Source: Reclinomonas americana ATCC 50394 (taxonomy: Eukaryota > Jakobida > Jakobea > Jakobida). From it: 52,370 nt of DNA. The notes beneath the pieces are model-generated. The model saw nothing but the letters and a program-made list of their open reading frames with translations. It did not search any database and was not told the origin of the DNA. This document shows positions 1-11,044 of the stretch, piece after piece. The stretch covers positions 1-52,370 of the forward strand of contig PS015098.1 in the NCBI GenBank assembly GCA_048213135.1, in the 5' to 3' direction. The position numbers and the translations under genes were made by a program. Positions within the stretch are counted from its first letter, which is position 1. Each line of letters starts with the position of its first letter.

Positions 1-1126
1 AGCCTCTCATGACAACAATCCCTCAATCTCCGCTGCTTGATAAACGCAACGCGTACTGTGAATCCAGCGAATCCAGAAGTGGGGGTGCCTCGCCCACTCG
101 ACAGTGATCCTCGCTGCGGCTCATTGGAAGCGCCCGAGCAAAATAATAAAGATTGCGGAGGTGGGAGAGTGGAGGTGTAAATAAGGAAAGGAAAAACAGA
201 CACACAAGGAGCTCCAAAAGAGATCTCGCCGGCGTGTGTGCACGTATAACAAGTGGCGAGAGGCGCGAGGGAGTGCACTGTGAGTTCTCCCCGATGCAAG
301 CACAGCGAGAATGAAAAACTCACAACACAAGTGAAATTTGTGAAGCGTGTCCGTGTTCGGTTGTGAGCCGTGTCAAGAAAGCATCCCAGCGTAGCCTCAG
401 TGGCATGGCAGGAAGCGTGCACGCACGCGAGGCGTCCGCAACTTTTCCCACCCACGCGCGGCCGTGTACAGGGATCCTCGAGCAGCGATTCGCATACGAA
501 TCCTGCATTCAGCGTGTTGGCTCTGCTTGCGTGCCCACCGCCACAGTGTACATCTCTCTCTCCGATCCACTCGATCGCTGGCCTTGTCGCCACACCACAA
601 GGGTTGCATGGCGCACGAGCAACTAGTATTTGGCGAAAGAGTCGTGTTGTTCCGAATCCGTACACGGGCATTTCGGACAGGCCTCATAGTTCCACTCCGG
701 GGACAACTGCCACTGGCAATGAGAGAACGAGGGCAACACACGATGGAGAGAGCGGTTGCGCGCGCATGAGACAAAAGATACGAAAGAGAGACGCATCCAT
801 AACGAGTGAAACTACGAGTGGCAATTCGGAGACAATTGCAACACAAAAAAGGAAATCAAGTCATTGTTTCTTTTGTATGAAGGTGACTGTGTGTGACTGT
901 GCGCACGCGTGCATCGGAGAGAGAGAGAGAGAGAGAGAGAGAAGTCGTTGAGCAAAAGAACACCACCATCCCTGCATGCACCCCACATGCAGCGCCCTCG
1001 ACATTGCGACACCAATTCTCCTGTTTTCATATATCGGAATATTTGTCAGAAACAATTGGAGTCTCTCTCCCCTCCCTCCACACATTACTACTCCACACGT
1101 GCACATCACCCATCACGGCGAGTGTT
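1..1126. other. No gene supported; unassigned flank
   Basis: Open frames here are short, mutually overlapping and unlike anything recognisable. The only structured element is a (GA)n run near 919-950. A gap follows at 1127-1197, and 1198-2100 also gives no convincing exon. The stretch could be intergenic or the 5' untranslated/intronic part of the gene that ends at 2943. Confidence 0.5.
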
Positions 1127-2099
1127 NNNNNNNNNNNNNNNNNNNNNNNNNNNNNNNNNNNNNNNNNNNNNNNNNNNNNNNNNNNNNNNNNNNNNNNTAC
1201 AGGCAGGCCCTCCATGTTCCACTTGTCGTCGTCTGCTCACCTAAGAGGACACATTGCTGTAGTCGTGTTCCAGAAAATCCGGCAACCAGACGCTGCGTGA
1301 ACAAACCTGTCAATTCTGAAAATTTCACCTCATTTGCGGTCGACTGCGTCCCCTGATCAGAGATTGGGCACTCACAGCGCTAGCTCTCTTTGTCTAAGTT
1401 GATCGCTTCCTTTTGTCACCCTACTCTAGTGCACACGCACCTGCTACGAGTCCTCTTGTCCAATTTCTTATTTCCACACACTCTCTCCTCCTCCACCTCT
1501 GCCAATGAGCGGCGACGAGGAGGAACACGACCGCGCACACCACGTGCCAGCGCCGGAGACACCAAACTCTCCGTTGCGTCTCTTCTCCCATCGACTGACG
1601 AGTGGTGATTGCTGTGAATTGTGGGTCAGTCATTATCACGAGAGAGTTGTCGCAAGCACTCCACTGCCTGTACGAGCGCACAGCAGCCGGTGGCACTTTG
1701 TGGGTGTTAGAGAATGGCATCCATTGTGGTGCATTCTCCGTGTCTTGTGAGTGATCGTTGAGTGCGAGCGTGTGTGCTCGAGAGTTTCTGTATTGCGAGT
1801 GGTGGCCATCTCTCCCCCTCCGACACCCGCCCGCCCTCGAAACTCTTCTCTCCTCTCCCCTCCTCGCAAGTTCTGTCGCGCCACTCCTATCTTCACTGAC
1901 GACTGTCTCGTCTCTTCCTGTGCGCGCTCCATGCCTTTACCGCTGCATGTCCGCTCATAAGCATGTGGCCAATTTTTTCACACAAGCACGAACACTTCGC
2001 CTATTTCCTTGCATGATCATGTTGCAGTTCTCACACCATGTGATCAACCACAGATCTCCACAACCCACACAGCAGCCAGCTGCGACCCGAGAGCAAGCT

Positions 2100-2943
2100 C
2101 ACAGGCCTAGGGGCGAAGAGTTCCGTACATGTGGCACTTGTTGTGTTTTTTCCCACCAAATCTCACGCCTCCACTCTTCCGGATTCCCGCTTATCAGTCT
2201 GCACGAGGACGTCGACACGCTGTCATCCGATAGCGATGGGCCGTACTCAGATGATGGAACGTCTGGATCAGACTGCAGGTACGCGTACAATGACAGTTTG
2301 TCATCATCAGTATTGAGTTTTATGCTGCCGTTTTGTGTTCCTCCTGACGGAATCCTCGCTCGCTGCCGCTACAGCGACTATGAAGTCTGCCTGTTGTGCG
2401 GCGCGCAACATCGGCACAACAAACACAGTACCGCTGAGGTGTCGTTGGATGAGTTGGCCATAATACTGGAATCTCTGGGATACAGTGCGTTGGTGATCCG
2501 AGTCAGTTGTGGAAGCACCGTGTACAGTTCGTCGCCACCGGTCAGTGCCAGCGGCTCAAGCAGTACGCCATCGCCGACCGAACTCAACAGGCATGCTGCT
2601 GTGCCCTCACCTGATCATGACAGTGTGGTGTGCAGCTGGTTGAAGTTCATCGGTGAACGACGACGGAACTTGTACTTGGAGGGTGCCTTGTTGCGTTGCT
2701 GCGTTCGCTGTCTCACCTTGGACCGCACAATCTCACTCCCTCCCATTTTCTTGCATCAGGAAGCGCGCGAAAGAGAACCTTGACGCATCCGAACGTCGTA
2801 ACGCTGAACTACAAGAGGATAACAAAGAGCTGCGCCTGGTAAGCGAGCAACAACAGCGCATCATTGCAGCGCTCGAGCAGAAGCTCCTTATCGAGGAACA
2901 GCAACGCGAAAATGAGTCCGGCAGCACAACAATTCCACCATGA
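2100..2943 (+). CDS. Unknown protein with acidic N-terminal part and C-terminal coiled coil
   Basis: I see four exon-like blocks: an acidic Ser/Asp stretch ending near 2278 (SSDSDGPYSDDG), a block from 2375 with a Cys-x2-Cys and nearby His residues (CLLCGAQHRHNKH), a Ser/Pro-rich block from about 2528 ending IGERRRNLYLEGAL, and a last exon 2760-2943. The last exon is a clear coiled coil (LDASERRNAELQEDNKELR, then ALEQKLLIEEQQ) ending at TGA 2941-2943. The intron 2690-2759 joins the last two blocks in frame, using a GTTGCG donor. The true start was not found and may be upstream of 2100. A basic run before the coiled coil faintly recalls bZIP proteins, but the N-x7-R spacing is absent, so I do not assign that family. 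The 3' half of this gene is repeated at 10380-10900, where the tandem duplication begins. Confidence 0.5.
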
Positions 2944-3108
2944 AGGTTTGCTGTTGTGCTCACCACTCCTGCGCACCCCTTCCCCTCCTGACAATCCCCC
3001 TCTCACACACCACGCAGACCAACCTTTGCCAAAAATCCATACCATATGGCTCTCTTCTCCCTGTTGTATTGTCGCCTCGAATTAATAACAAGATTGCTCC
3101 TCCAGCGA

Positions 3109-6048
3109 TCAGTCGTCGCCCCCACCCGCCATTCGCTCCTTGTTCACTGCCGCTTGCTCCAGTGCATCGTCGAAGAGGCTCTGATCAGCAATCGCCAACT
3201 TGACGCGAATGCTGTCGGCAAACGACCCGAGACCTGCAAGCAAAACACGCCACTCAGCGACCACAAACCACCACCCCAGCAGCTGTCCACTGCGATTGCA
3301 CGCACCTGCGCACACGTCGGCAAAGTGCACGTGCGCATCAATCGCATCCCACGGCGACGAAAATCCTTGATGCGGATCGAACTCCTCGTCCTCGTCGTCA
3401 AAGTGCATCGACCGATCATCGTCGTCATCATCATCATCCTCTACGTCGTCAGCAGTGCGCATTCGAGGGGCGCGTATTTCGTCCAAAGCATCCATCTGCG
3501 AAGACGCATTTTCAGTGCCAGCGAACTTCACACATTCCAGTCCCGGCAAACAAACCATCGCCCCGATCCTGTCTTTCCGCAGTCGCCGGTGCTGCAAAAA
3601 CAACAGTGAGGGATCCTTTCCACGCCACACGAACGCACACACACACACTCGCTTCGCCTCCCCACTCACTTCGCCGTCGTCGTCGACGCCACCGCCATCA
3701 CCATCACCATCACCATCACCGTCGTCGTCGTCGTCATCATCATCACCTTCGTCCTCCTCCATCTTGCGGATCTCGTCGCCACCCCCGTCTTCGCTGTTTC
3801 CGACACCTACACACTCACGGTCAGCGTTTCCAGAGCGAGCAAGCAGCGGCGCAAAAGCACCCGAGAACCGACCATCCGTCGCCTGCCTCAGTCGCGACAA
3901 CAGCTGCACCACTGCACGGAGCACCAACGTCGCGTTGTTGGTCACCACCGCCGGCAGACCCGGTGTGCTCATGATGGAGAAGAGGCTCGCCATACCCAGA
4001 CAGCTCATCTTGATGTCGAACACACTGTGACACAGACTATGAGCGGGCAAAGCATCGTTGAAAAGGGCGAGTCACGGCACATTTACACACCGTGTCAACA
4101 GAGGAATGCATTGAATCCATTCCAGCAACGATGTAGTGGGCTCTGGTAGCGACTGAAGCACTTGCAGTGCCATCAGCGGGTTGTAGAAAAAGCACTCGGC
4201 GAGCTGGCGAGAAAAATAGTGAGATTCTCATTCCCCAGCTCAACACACACAAACACACACACATGCGCGCGCGCACCGTATCAATTACTGCCACTCGATG
4301 TTGCTTTCGGCCTGACTTCGCCAAGATCACGTTCTTATGCACCATACCGACAATCCTCGGCATCGAGTCGTCGATCATGTTGCTGCAGAGGACGCGCTCG
4401 ACAGTGAGCCTCACACACGCGCCATACAACAGTGCATGCGAGAGAGAGAGAGAGAGAAGTGTTGGATCCTCTCCAATGCACATGCAGCGTGCGCGAAACA
4501 CCCATCGATCAAACGCACCGGCACAAATGCAAAAGAGACTGCACAAGCTGAGCACCAGTGATGGAGCTCATATCCGATTCACCGACGGGGTTATCCAAGG
4601 CCTGCCAGCAGCCACCACACGTGAGGCTCCATAATTCCACGGTGGCACACACCGCTCTCACCTTTTCGGCCAGATCGAGAATCTGTTCAACATTATTGTC
4701 GCCGGCTGCGCCACGCACGAACTCCTCAGGTGACAGCGAGATCCAGTTGTCCAGCACTGGCGCTAAGTCTGGTGGAAAATTATCAGTCAACAAAATTACA
4801 GAGCTGTCCTTCCCGTACACACCCATCGCATACGGGAGGAAGTCATCGTCGCTGATCGCGCGAGCGATGACTCGGCGCATGAGCGCGTTCATGGCAGGCG
4901 ATGCGTATTTGCCAGCATACAAGAAGGACGTGACAATTTTGCACGCTTCTTCGAGGAACTCTGAGAGGCGCGCACCTTCAACCAGAGAGCATAGAAGCAA
5001 TAAAGTGACTCACAGCAAGGGGTACTCACCCAAATGATTAGTATCGTAGTTGCTACAGAACTCGAGAAGCGACATAACACTCGGCTCCATCTCGATACAC
5101 ATGTCCCGTGTCAGAGTGGCCGTCTTTAACATCGTAATCATCGCCTTCGATAGGGCCATCAGCGTATAACTCTCTTGCGCAACCTCAGAGTTCTGCAGCA
5201 CCAGAGCGAGAGTGGTCTGTAATTCCGAGTCACACGTGAGCACTCCACGTGAAATTACTCTTTCCCTGTCCCTGTCCCTCCCCAACATACCAGGCGCACA
5301 AACACTCGCGAAGTAGCGGAACCCATACTGCCTCCGAATTGAACGAGAATGCGTTCCAGGGCAGCGACCAAATTCTCAGTTCGGCACTCCATGAGGAGAT
5401 CGAGCAGTTTCTCGGTGAACTCGGGAATCTGGTCACCGATCTCATCGTTGACTGCGCATCGCGAGACGCGACATTAGTGACAGGCGCGAGCGTCGACCAC
5501 ACGAGTGGCAGGGCGCAACTGACGTCCACGGCCAGAATCTCACTAATGACGGAGGCAGCCGACGCTTGCAAGGCAATATTCGCAGTGCGAGAGAAGCATG
5601 CCGCCACGGCATCAAACACACGGCGCAAGTGGGACTCGTTGCTCCAGTCCAGCGAAGTGCACTTGTTCACAAACTCCAACGCCTGTGTGGTGTGTCGCGG
5701 TCAGCGCACGCCCAACCTGCATACTATTTCTCTCTCTCTCTCCCTATCTCCCTCTCCCGACGCAACATCATACACCAAGAAGAGATGGTCCGACGACAAG
5801 TCCGGCAGCACGTACGTCAGCAGCAGTGTCTGGAACTGCTTGCCACCCTTTTTCGTCGACAAACCGAGATCGGCAGCCATGTGCTGCAAGGCAAACATCG
5901 CAGCTCTCTTGCGCAGCGGGTCGCGGTTCCTCGCCAACACCTTGCTCTCTCTGCACGATCGAATCACAATAAGCACTCACGCCGAGACGACTGACGGCAC
6001 GGTGATCGAGTCGCACGCAACGACACCAAAATGTCGGTAAGGAACTTT
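3109..6048 (-). CDS. Importin-7/8-like karyopherin, copy 1, C-terminal part
   Basis: This is the 3' half of a nuclear import receptor of the importin-7/8 (Nmd5/Sxm1) group, a HEAT-repeat protein that carries cargo through nuclear pores with RanGTP. Exons read ...RKGAAMFALQH-type helices, then FLVYDVA, VISEILA and NKCTSLDWSN blocks, and end with the family-typical acidic insert (runs of Asp/Gly near 3690-3770) followed by DDEDEEFDPHQGF and a helical tail to the stop at 3109. The order and the acidic region before the C-terminal helices match importin-7. The donor at 6021 is GTTGCG and its phase agrees with the next exon at about 5950. The remaining exons lie at 6134-7860 and 8691-8810 but are shown on the opposite strand because those contigs are flipped. 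Copy 2 (11045-16095) shows the intact order. Confidence 0.85.
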
Positions 6049-6133
6049 NNNNNNNNNNNNNNNNNNNNNNNNNNNNNNNNNNNNNNNNNNNNNNNNNNNN
6101 NNNNNNNNNNNNNNNNNNNNNNNNNNNNNNNNN

Positions 6134-6134
6134 C

Positions 6135-6192
<58 letters not shown>

Positions 6193-7860
6193 ACGCGTGT
6201 GTGTGTTGCTGACGTGTCTGCTCTCCCAGCCGGGTATGGAGGTCGGTGGACCTCTGACCGCCCGCCTGGCATTGCTGGGGATTGCCACCGATGTCACACA
6301 GCCACACAATGTGCAACTTGCAGCCGCCACCTGGCTGTGTGATCGCTCACATATGAAGTTGTGTACGCAGGCAGGAGAGTCATTGTCAGTGTTCGGAATA
6401 AATCCCTCACAAACTCTGCGCGCACAGTTGGGCAGCGATGCATGAGGACGTGCAGCAAGACGTGCAGTTCGCTGAAATCGTGCTGGAAACGTTTGTGGCT
6501 TCTGCGTTTAGTCCGCCGATCCATGCCAAGCTGCTCGCCTGCATCATGATCCACGAGCGGCAAGGCCGGCTGCCGACGTTGACCAGCACGGTTTCCCGAT
6601 TGCTTGGCGACGAGGAGCGCATGCTCACGGGATTGGAGCTGGCCAAGGCCTTTTGCAAGATGTACTTACGTTGCTGGCAGTATTCTCTCATGCTTGCTGG
6701 TCCGCTCAGTCTCTCTGCAGTCTGCGGCGAAACGAAGACGAGCACGGCAACCCCATGGACACCTTCCGCGACGAGTCGCTCGAGTTTTTCTGCGCCACCC
6801 TCGGCACTCTGGCCGAGCAGGTGATTGGCGAGCTGAGTGGTCGAGGTGAATAGATGCACATTGCTCCTGCGCGCACTCGTTGCCTGCATGGCTCTCAACT
6901 GGGCACACAGAGTACACGCCAACGCTGACCGAGACAACAGAGTCGAATGCACAAAAGGTTTGGCGCATTCTCAAGATTCTGCTCTACATGACCAAGGTAT
7001 TCGTGCGTGCGAGCTGCGTACACTTTTCCACTCCGCCCGCACTGACTCTGTTTTTTGACGCACGCAGATACACATGCCGGCGCAGTTTGTGGCCGACTTT
7101 GACGCACTGGCATCTCTCGTTTCGCTACTCTGTCGACTCGTGCAACTGACGCCGCCCGTGCACCCACCAGGCACGACGGTCGACGACTGCGCATCGCACA
7201 TTGTGTGGAAGCTCAAGGACACTGCTGCACACATTGTTCTCTCGTTGTACAGGAGGTGCGCGCAGTGACGCACTGTGGTCCTCAGTGGGAGCCATGCTGG
7301 TTGGCTGACGCTCTAATCATATCCTCCCTAGATTCGCTATCCACGAACGCAACCCTGGCTACTCGCCGCGCCTTCACTCCGAGTGCTCGCCGTTGATCGC
7401 GGAGACGCTGCTGCAAATATTACGTGCGGGCGGTGATTCCACACGCCCAACACCGGCAAAGATAGTGCAGCGAGCCCTGCGATTCTTTGAACTGGCGTGC
7501 GTAGTTATTTCTCTCCTCTTGTGTGCGCGCGTGTGCTGACGTGGCAGTGTACAGAGCCGGTCAGAAGGGCCTGATGGATGGCCTCGAGCAAGACTATCTC
7601 GGCTTTGTGACAGAGACAGTATTCCCTCTGCTGATTGTCAGCGACAGACGAATGCGGTTGCTGATGGAGGATCCGAAGCAGTTCTTGCGCGATCAAGAAT
7701 GTGAGTGTCCATCCATCCGGTTCAATTGTGTGACACTTCGAATTTCACACGACGTCGTCTGTGTAGTCTTGGACAACTCGGACGTTTGCACGCATGCATG
7801 TGACGCGATTGTGGCCTTGTGCTCTGCTCGACCCAAGAAGAAACTGCAAGACCCGCTGGT
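6134..7860 (+). CDS. Importin-7/8-like copy 1, middle exons, on a contig flipped in place
   Basis: Exons beginning at 6230 (PGMEVGGPLTARLALLGIA) and running through MDGLEQDYLGFVTETVFPLL to CSARPKKKLQDPL at 7859 are the same as the minus-strand exons of copy 2, but here they read on the plus strand between two gaps. Reversing this contig makes its right end (codons for KKLQDPL) abut 6048 exactly as in copy 2 near 14215. The importin-family match is strongest in the block around 7560-7690, which corresponds to the conserved region preceding the EDPxEY/F motif (here MEDPKQFL). One exon has lost its splice donor (6670-6676; copy 2 has GTGAGT), which would break the frame, so this copy may be non-functional. 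Confidence 0.85.
6137..6191. repeat. (GT)n microsatellite in importin intron 1
   Basis: An uninterrupted GT run that corresponds to the CA run at 15882-15928 in unit 2. It sits at a contig edge and probably caused the assembly break. Confidence 0.95.
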
Positions 7861-7880
7861 NNNNNNNNNNNNNNNNNNNN

Positions 7881-8434
<554 letters not shown>

Positions 8435-8690
8435 TTGCTGTGTTTCAATTGTGTGCACGTGCGTGCATGCGCGCATGCGCATGCGCACATGTGTATTGGG
8501 AAGATGAATAGATTTCTTTGCTCAGAGAGTTATCGCAGCAGCATTCATTCTCTCCTCGTTGAGGTCGCTTGTTCGATCTATCCTTTGTCGCGCGCGTACA
8601 CGAAGAAAACAATGCAACGTCGCGGTGTGTCCGCTGCGGGCACCGCAGCGCTGCGACCTGCGCGTCCGTCTCATTACGTATACACACACA

Positions 8691-8808
8691 ATGGCATCGG
8701 CGGCGGCGACACACGATGAGATCCTCCGCTTGCTGCAGGCGCAGGTGGCCGCAGAGAGCGCGAGAAACGAACAAGAGGCGCGGACAGTGCGAGAGACGAT
8801 GATGCGAC

Positions 8809-8810
<2 letters not shown>
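8691..8810 (+). CDS. Importin-7/8-like copy 1, first exon, on a contig flipped in place
   Basis: ATG at 8691 begins a 120-base exon (MASAAATHDEILRLLQAQ..., 40 residues) ending at a GT-repeat intron (donor 8811). It equals exon 1 of copy 2 at 15976-16095 with a few substitutions. The protein segment is the first helix pair of an importin-beta N-terminal domain. It lies on contig 7881-8881, which must be reversed in place: its GT-repeat end would then meet the GT-repeat end of the middle-exon contig, and its CT-repeat end would meet the GA repeat at 8902. Confidence 0.85.
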
Positions 8811-8813
<3 letters not shown>

Positions 8814-8869
<56 letters not shown>

Positions 8870-8881
8870 TGTGTGTGTGTG
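8814..8881. repeat. (GT)n microsatellite in importin intron 1, contig D side
   Basis: A GT run with one GCGC interruption directly after exon 1, ending at a 20-base gap. Confidence 0.95.
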
Positions 8882-8901
8882 NNNNNNNNNNNNNNNNNNN
8901 N

Positions 8902-8933
<32 letters not shown>

Positions 8934-9930
8934 CAGAAGAGGGTGTGAGAGAAGCGCTTGCGGAAAGAAGATGCTGCACGCGCGAGCGACATTGTCATTG
9001 TCAACAATTCTCACATCATCAGCAACCTGTGAGAGTGCGACGCGCCTCACGCATGTGACTGCACGAGGAGCAAGTGCGTGCACCGCGCGCAATCAACGAG
9101 GACGGCTGGCCTGGGTGCAGTCCTTGCATGCAATTGGCGCGCGCGCGCGTGAGAGAGTGCGTGACTTGTTGTTGTTGTTTCGCGCGCGCGCGAATTCGCC
9201 GTCGGAAATGTGTGACTTTGTTGTGCCTCCTCACTATGACTTGTTTACAGCATGTCGTCATGGCAACACACCTGCGCTCGGTGCGGTTGGTCGTGATTGT
9301 GGTTGGGTGTCGCGCGCGTCTGCTGCGTTGGTGAGTGGGTGTCTGTCTGATGAGATGTCGCGAACTTCACTCACAAGTTCTCTTCTTGTTCAACATGCTC
9401 AGAGCGCCTGGGATTCGGGGACTCAGTCCACTGGAACTGCCGGCGCCCATACATGCATACAGTGGATGCATTCACGAATGGTGCATGCGTCGTGGCCCTC
9501 TGCAGTGGTGTGATCACGATGCTCTTGCGCGCCACATCACACGCAGCACGGACATCTCTGTTCTCGGAGAGAATCAGGTGCTTCTCTCGTGTTTTCAGTA
9601 CTTGCTTGCGTTCGTGGTGTCGTGCATGAGTGAAAGAGCATGATGTTTTCTTTTTCCCGCCGGCGTCATCATTGTGACTGCATCGCAGACTAGCTGCTAG
9701 CAGCTAGAGTACTGTGGTGGCACTGTATGGCATATACATGCAAGCAAAGGCAGCACCCGAAGAACCGGCGACCTGCACAATGAAGAGGCAAGCAAGGTTG
9801 CCTCGCTGGTGCGAAATGCGACCGAGGCAAGCCGGCTTGCCAGGGGGGAAAACCAGCTTGCCTCAGGCAACTGCGCTTACCCGAACCGAACCAATGGGAA
9901 ACTGGCACGCTGTGAAACGTTAACTACCGC
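8902..9930. mobile_element. Unit-1-specific insertion, part B, with matching hairpin repeats
   Basis: This stretch is also absent from unit 2. It contains the same kind of palindromes at 9780-9870 (GAGGCAAGCAAGGTTGCCTC, then GGCAAGCCGGCTTGCC). Its outer edge carries GTGAAACGTTAAC near 9911, resembling the other outer edge in inverted orientation, which would suit short terminal inverted repeats. Open frames between 9019 and 9643 are short and unrecognisable. It could equally be ordinary DNA that unit 2 has lost. Confidence 0.4.
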
Positions 9931-10215
9931 ATAATCATAATTAATATTCCCAGTCACTCACTCCTCAGTTTGTCTCTTCTTCTGCTCTCTCTCTCTCTCT
10001 CTCACTCACACAATGCCAATCGCTGCTCTACTTATCCTCACTGTCGACGTCGCTCGGTTCCGGCGATTCTGCTCTTCTTGACGAAAACAGCTTGTATACA
10101 CCGCTGCGCAGCGCCAATGAGCACGCGATACATAATTATAATGCAGTGTCAGCTGCAAGCAGCAGCTGCAGAAGCAACGCACCTGCCGCCAAAACACCGA
10201 GACCCGCTGCTCTAT
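9931..10215 (-). pseudogene. 3' remnant of the tail-anchored protein gene
   Basis: This segment matches the minus-strand 3' end and downstream flank of the gene at 16519-18087, including the last codons that encode the hydrophobic tail (about 10150-10214). Similarity stops abruptly near 10215, where the complete gene continues into its coding body. It is therefore the truncated right edge of duplication unit 1, with no upstream exons and no expected function. Confidence 0.8.
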
Positions 10216-10379
10216 ATGTACACGGTTGTAGTGCGACGGTGATCCGAGCCAAATGCTCGACTTTTTCTCGTTTTTTTCGTGACGTCTGTGTTTCTGGTGC
10301 TCACTCAAGATGATGATCATCATGCAGCTGTTGCTGTTTGGATTAGTAAAGTTGTTGTTGTTGTTGTTGTTGTTGGAAG

Positions 10380-10900
10380 CACTGTGTACGTATACAGTTC
10401 GTCGCCACCGGTCATGATCAGTGCCAGCGGCTCAAGCAGTACGCCATCGCCGACCGAACTCAACAGGCATGCTGCTGTGCCCTCACCTGATCATGACAGT
10501 GTGGTGTGCAGCTGGTTGAAGTTCATCGGTGAACGACGACGGAACTTGTACTTGGAGGGTGCCTTGTTGCGTTGCTGCCGTGAATCTACCGGCATCGACG
10601 TTTCGTTGTCTCACACTGGAGCGCACAATCTCCCTCCTTCCCATTTCTTGCATTAGGAAATGCCAGAACGAGCTGCTTGACTTTCTTTATATACTATCGT
10701 ATTCCAATGCACTTGTCAGCAACAAATCTTCGAGAATCAGCCATGCGATATCACAGAATTGCAAGGAGAAAGCAAACAGCTGCGCCTGGTATGCGAGCAC
10801 CATTGCAGTGCTCGAGCAGAAGCTCCTTATTGAGGAACAGCAACGCGAAAATGAGTCCGGCAGCACAGCAATTCCACCATGGTTTGCTGTTGTGCTCACC
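10380..10900 (+). pseudogene. Truncated copy of the coiled-coil gene
   Basis: The Ser/Pro block (SGSSSTPSPTELNRH) and the exon ending LYLEGAL are repeated here almost unchanged, and the GTTGCG donor at 10566 is kept, with an acceptor just before 10657. The following exon is degraded: the coiled-coil start seen at 2760 is replaced by unrelated residues, and only the segment ALEQKLLIEEQQRENESG-like (10808-10870) survives. The 5' exons are missing because the duplication breakpoint lies inside the gene. I regard it as a non-functional fragment. Confidence 0.7.
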
Positions 10901-11044
10901 ACTCCTGCGCATCCCTTCCCCTCCTGACAATCCCCCTCTCACACATCACGCAGACCAACCTTTGCCAAAAATCCATACCATATGGCTCTCTTCTCCCTGT
11001 TGTATTGTCGCCTCGAATTAATAACAAGATTGCTCCTCCAGCGA

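Noticed and set aside
2640-2900. bZIP transcription factor
   Set aside because: The basic region lacks the N-x7-R spacing, and leucine heptads are irregular.
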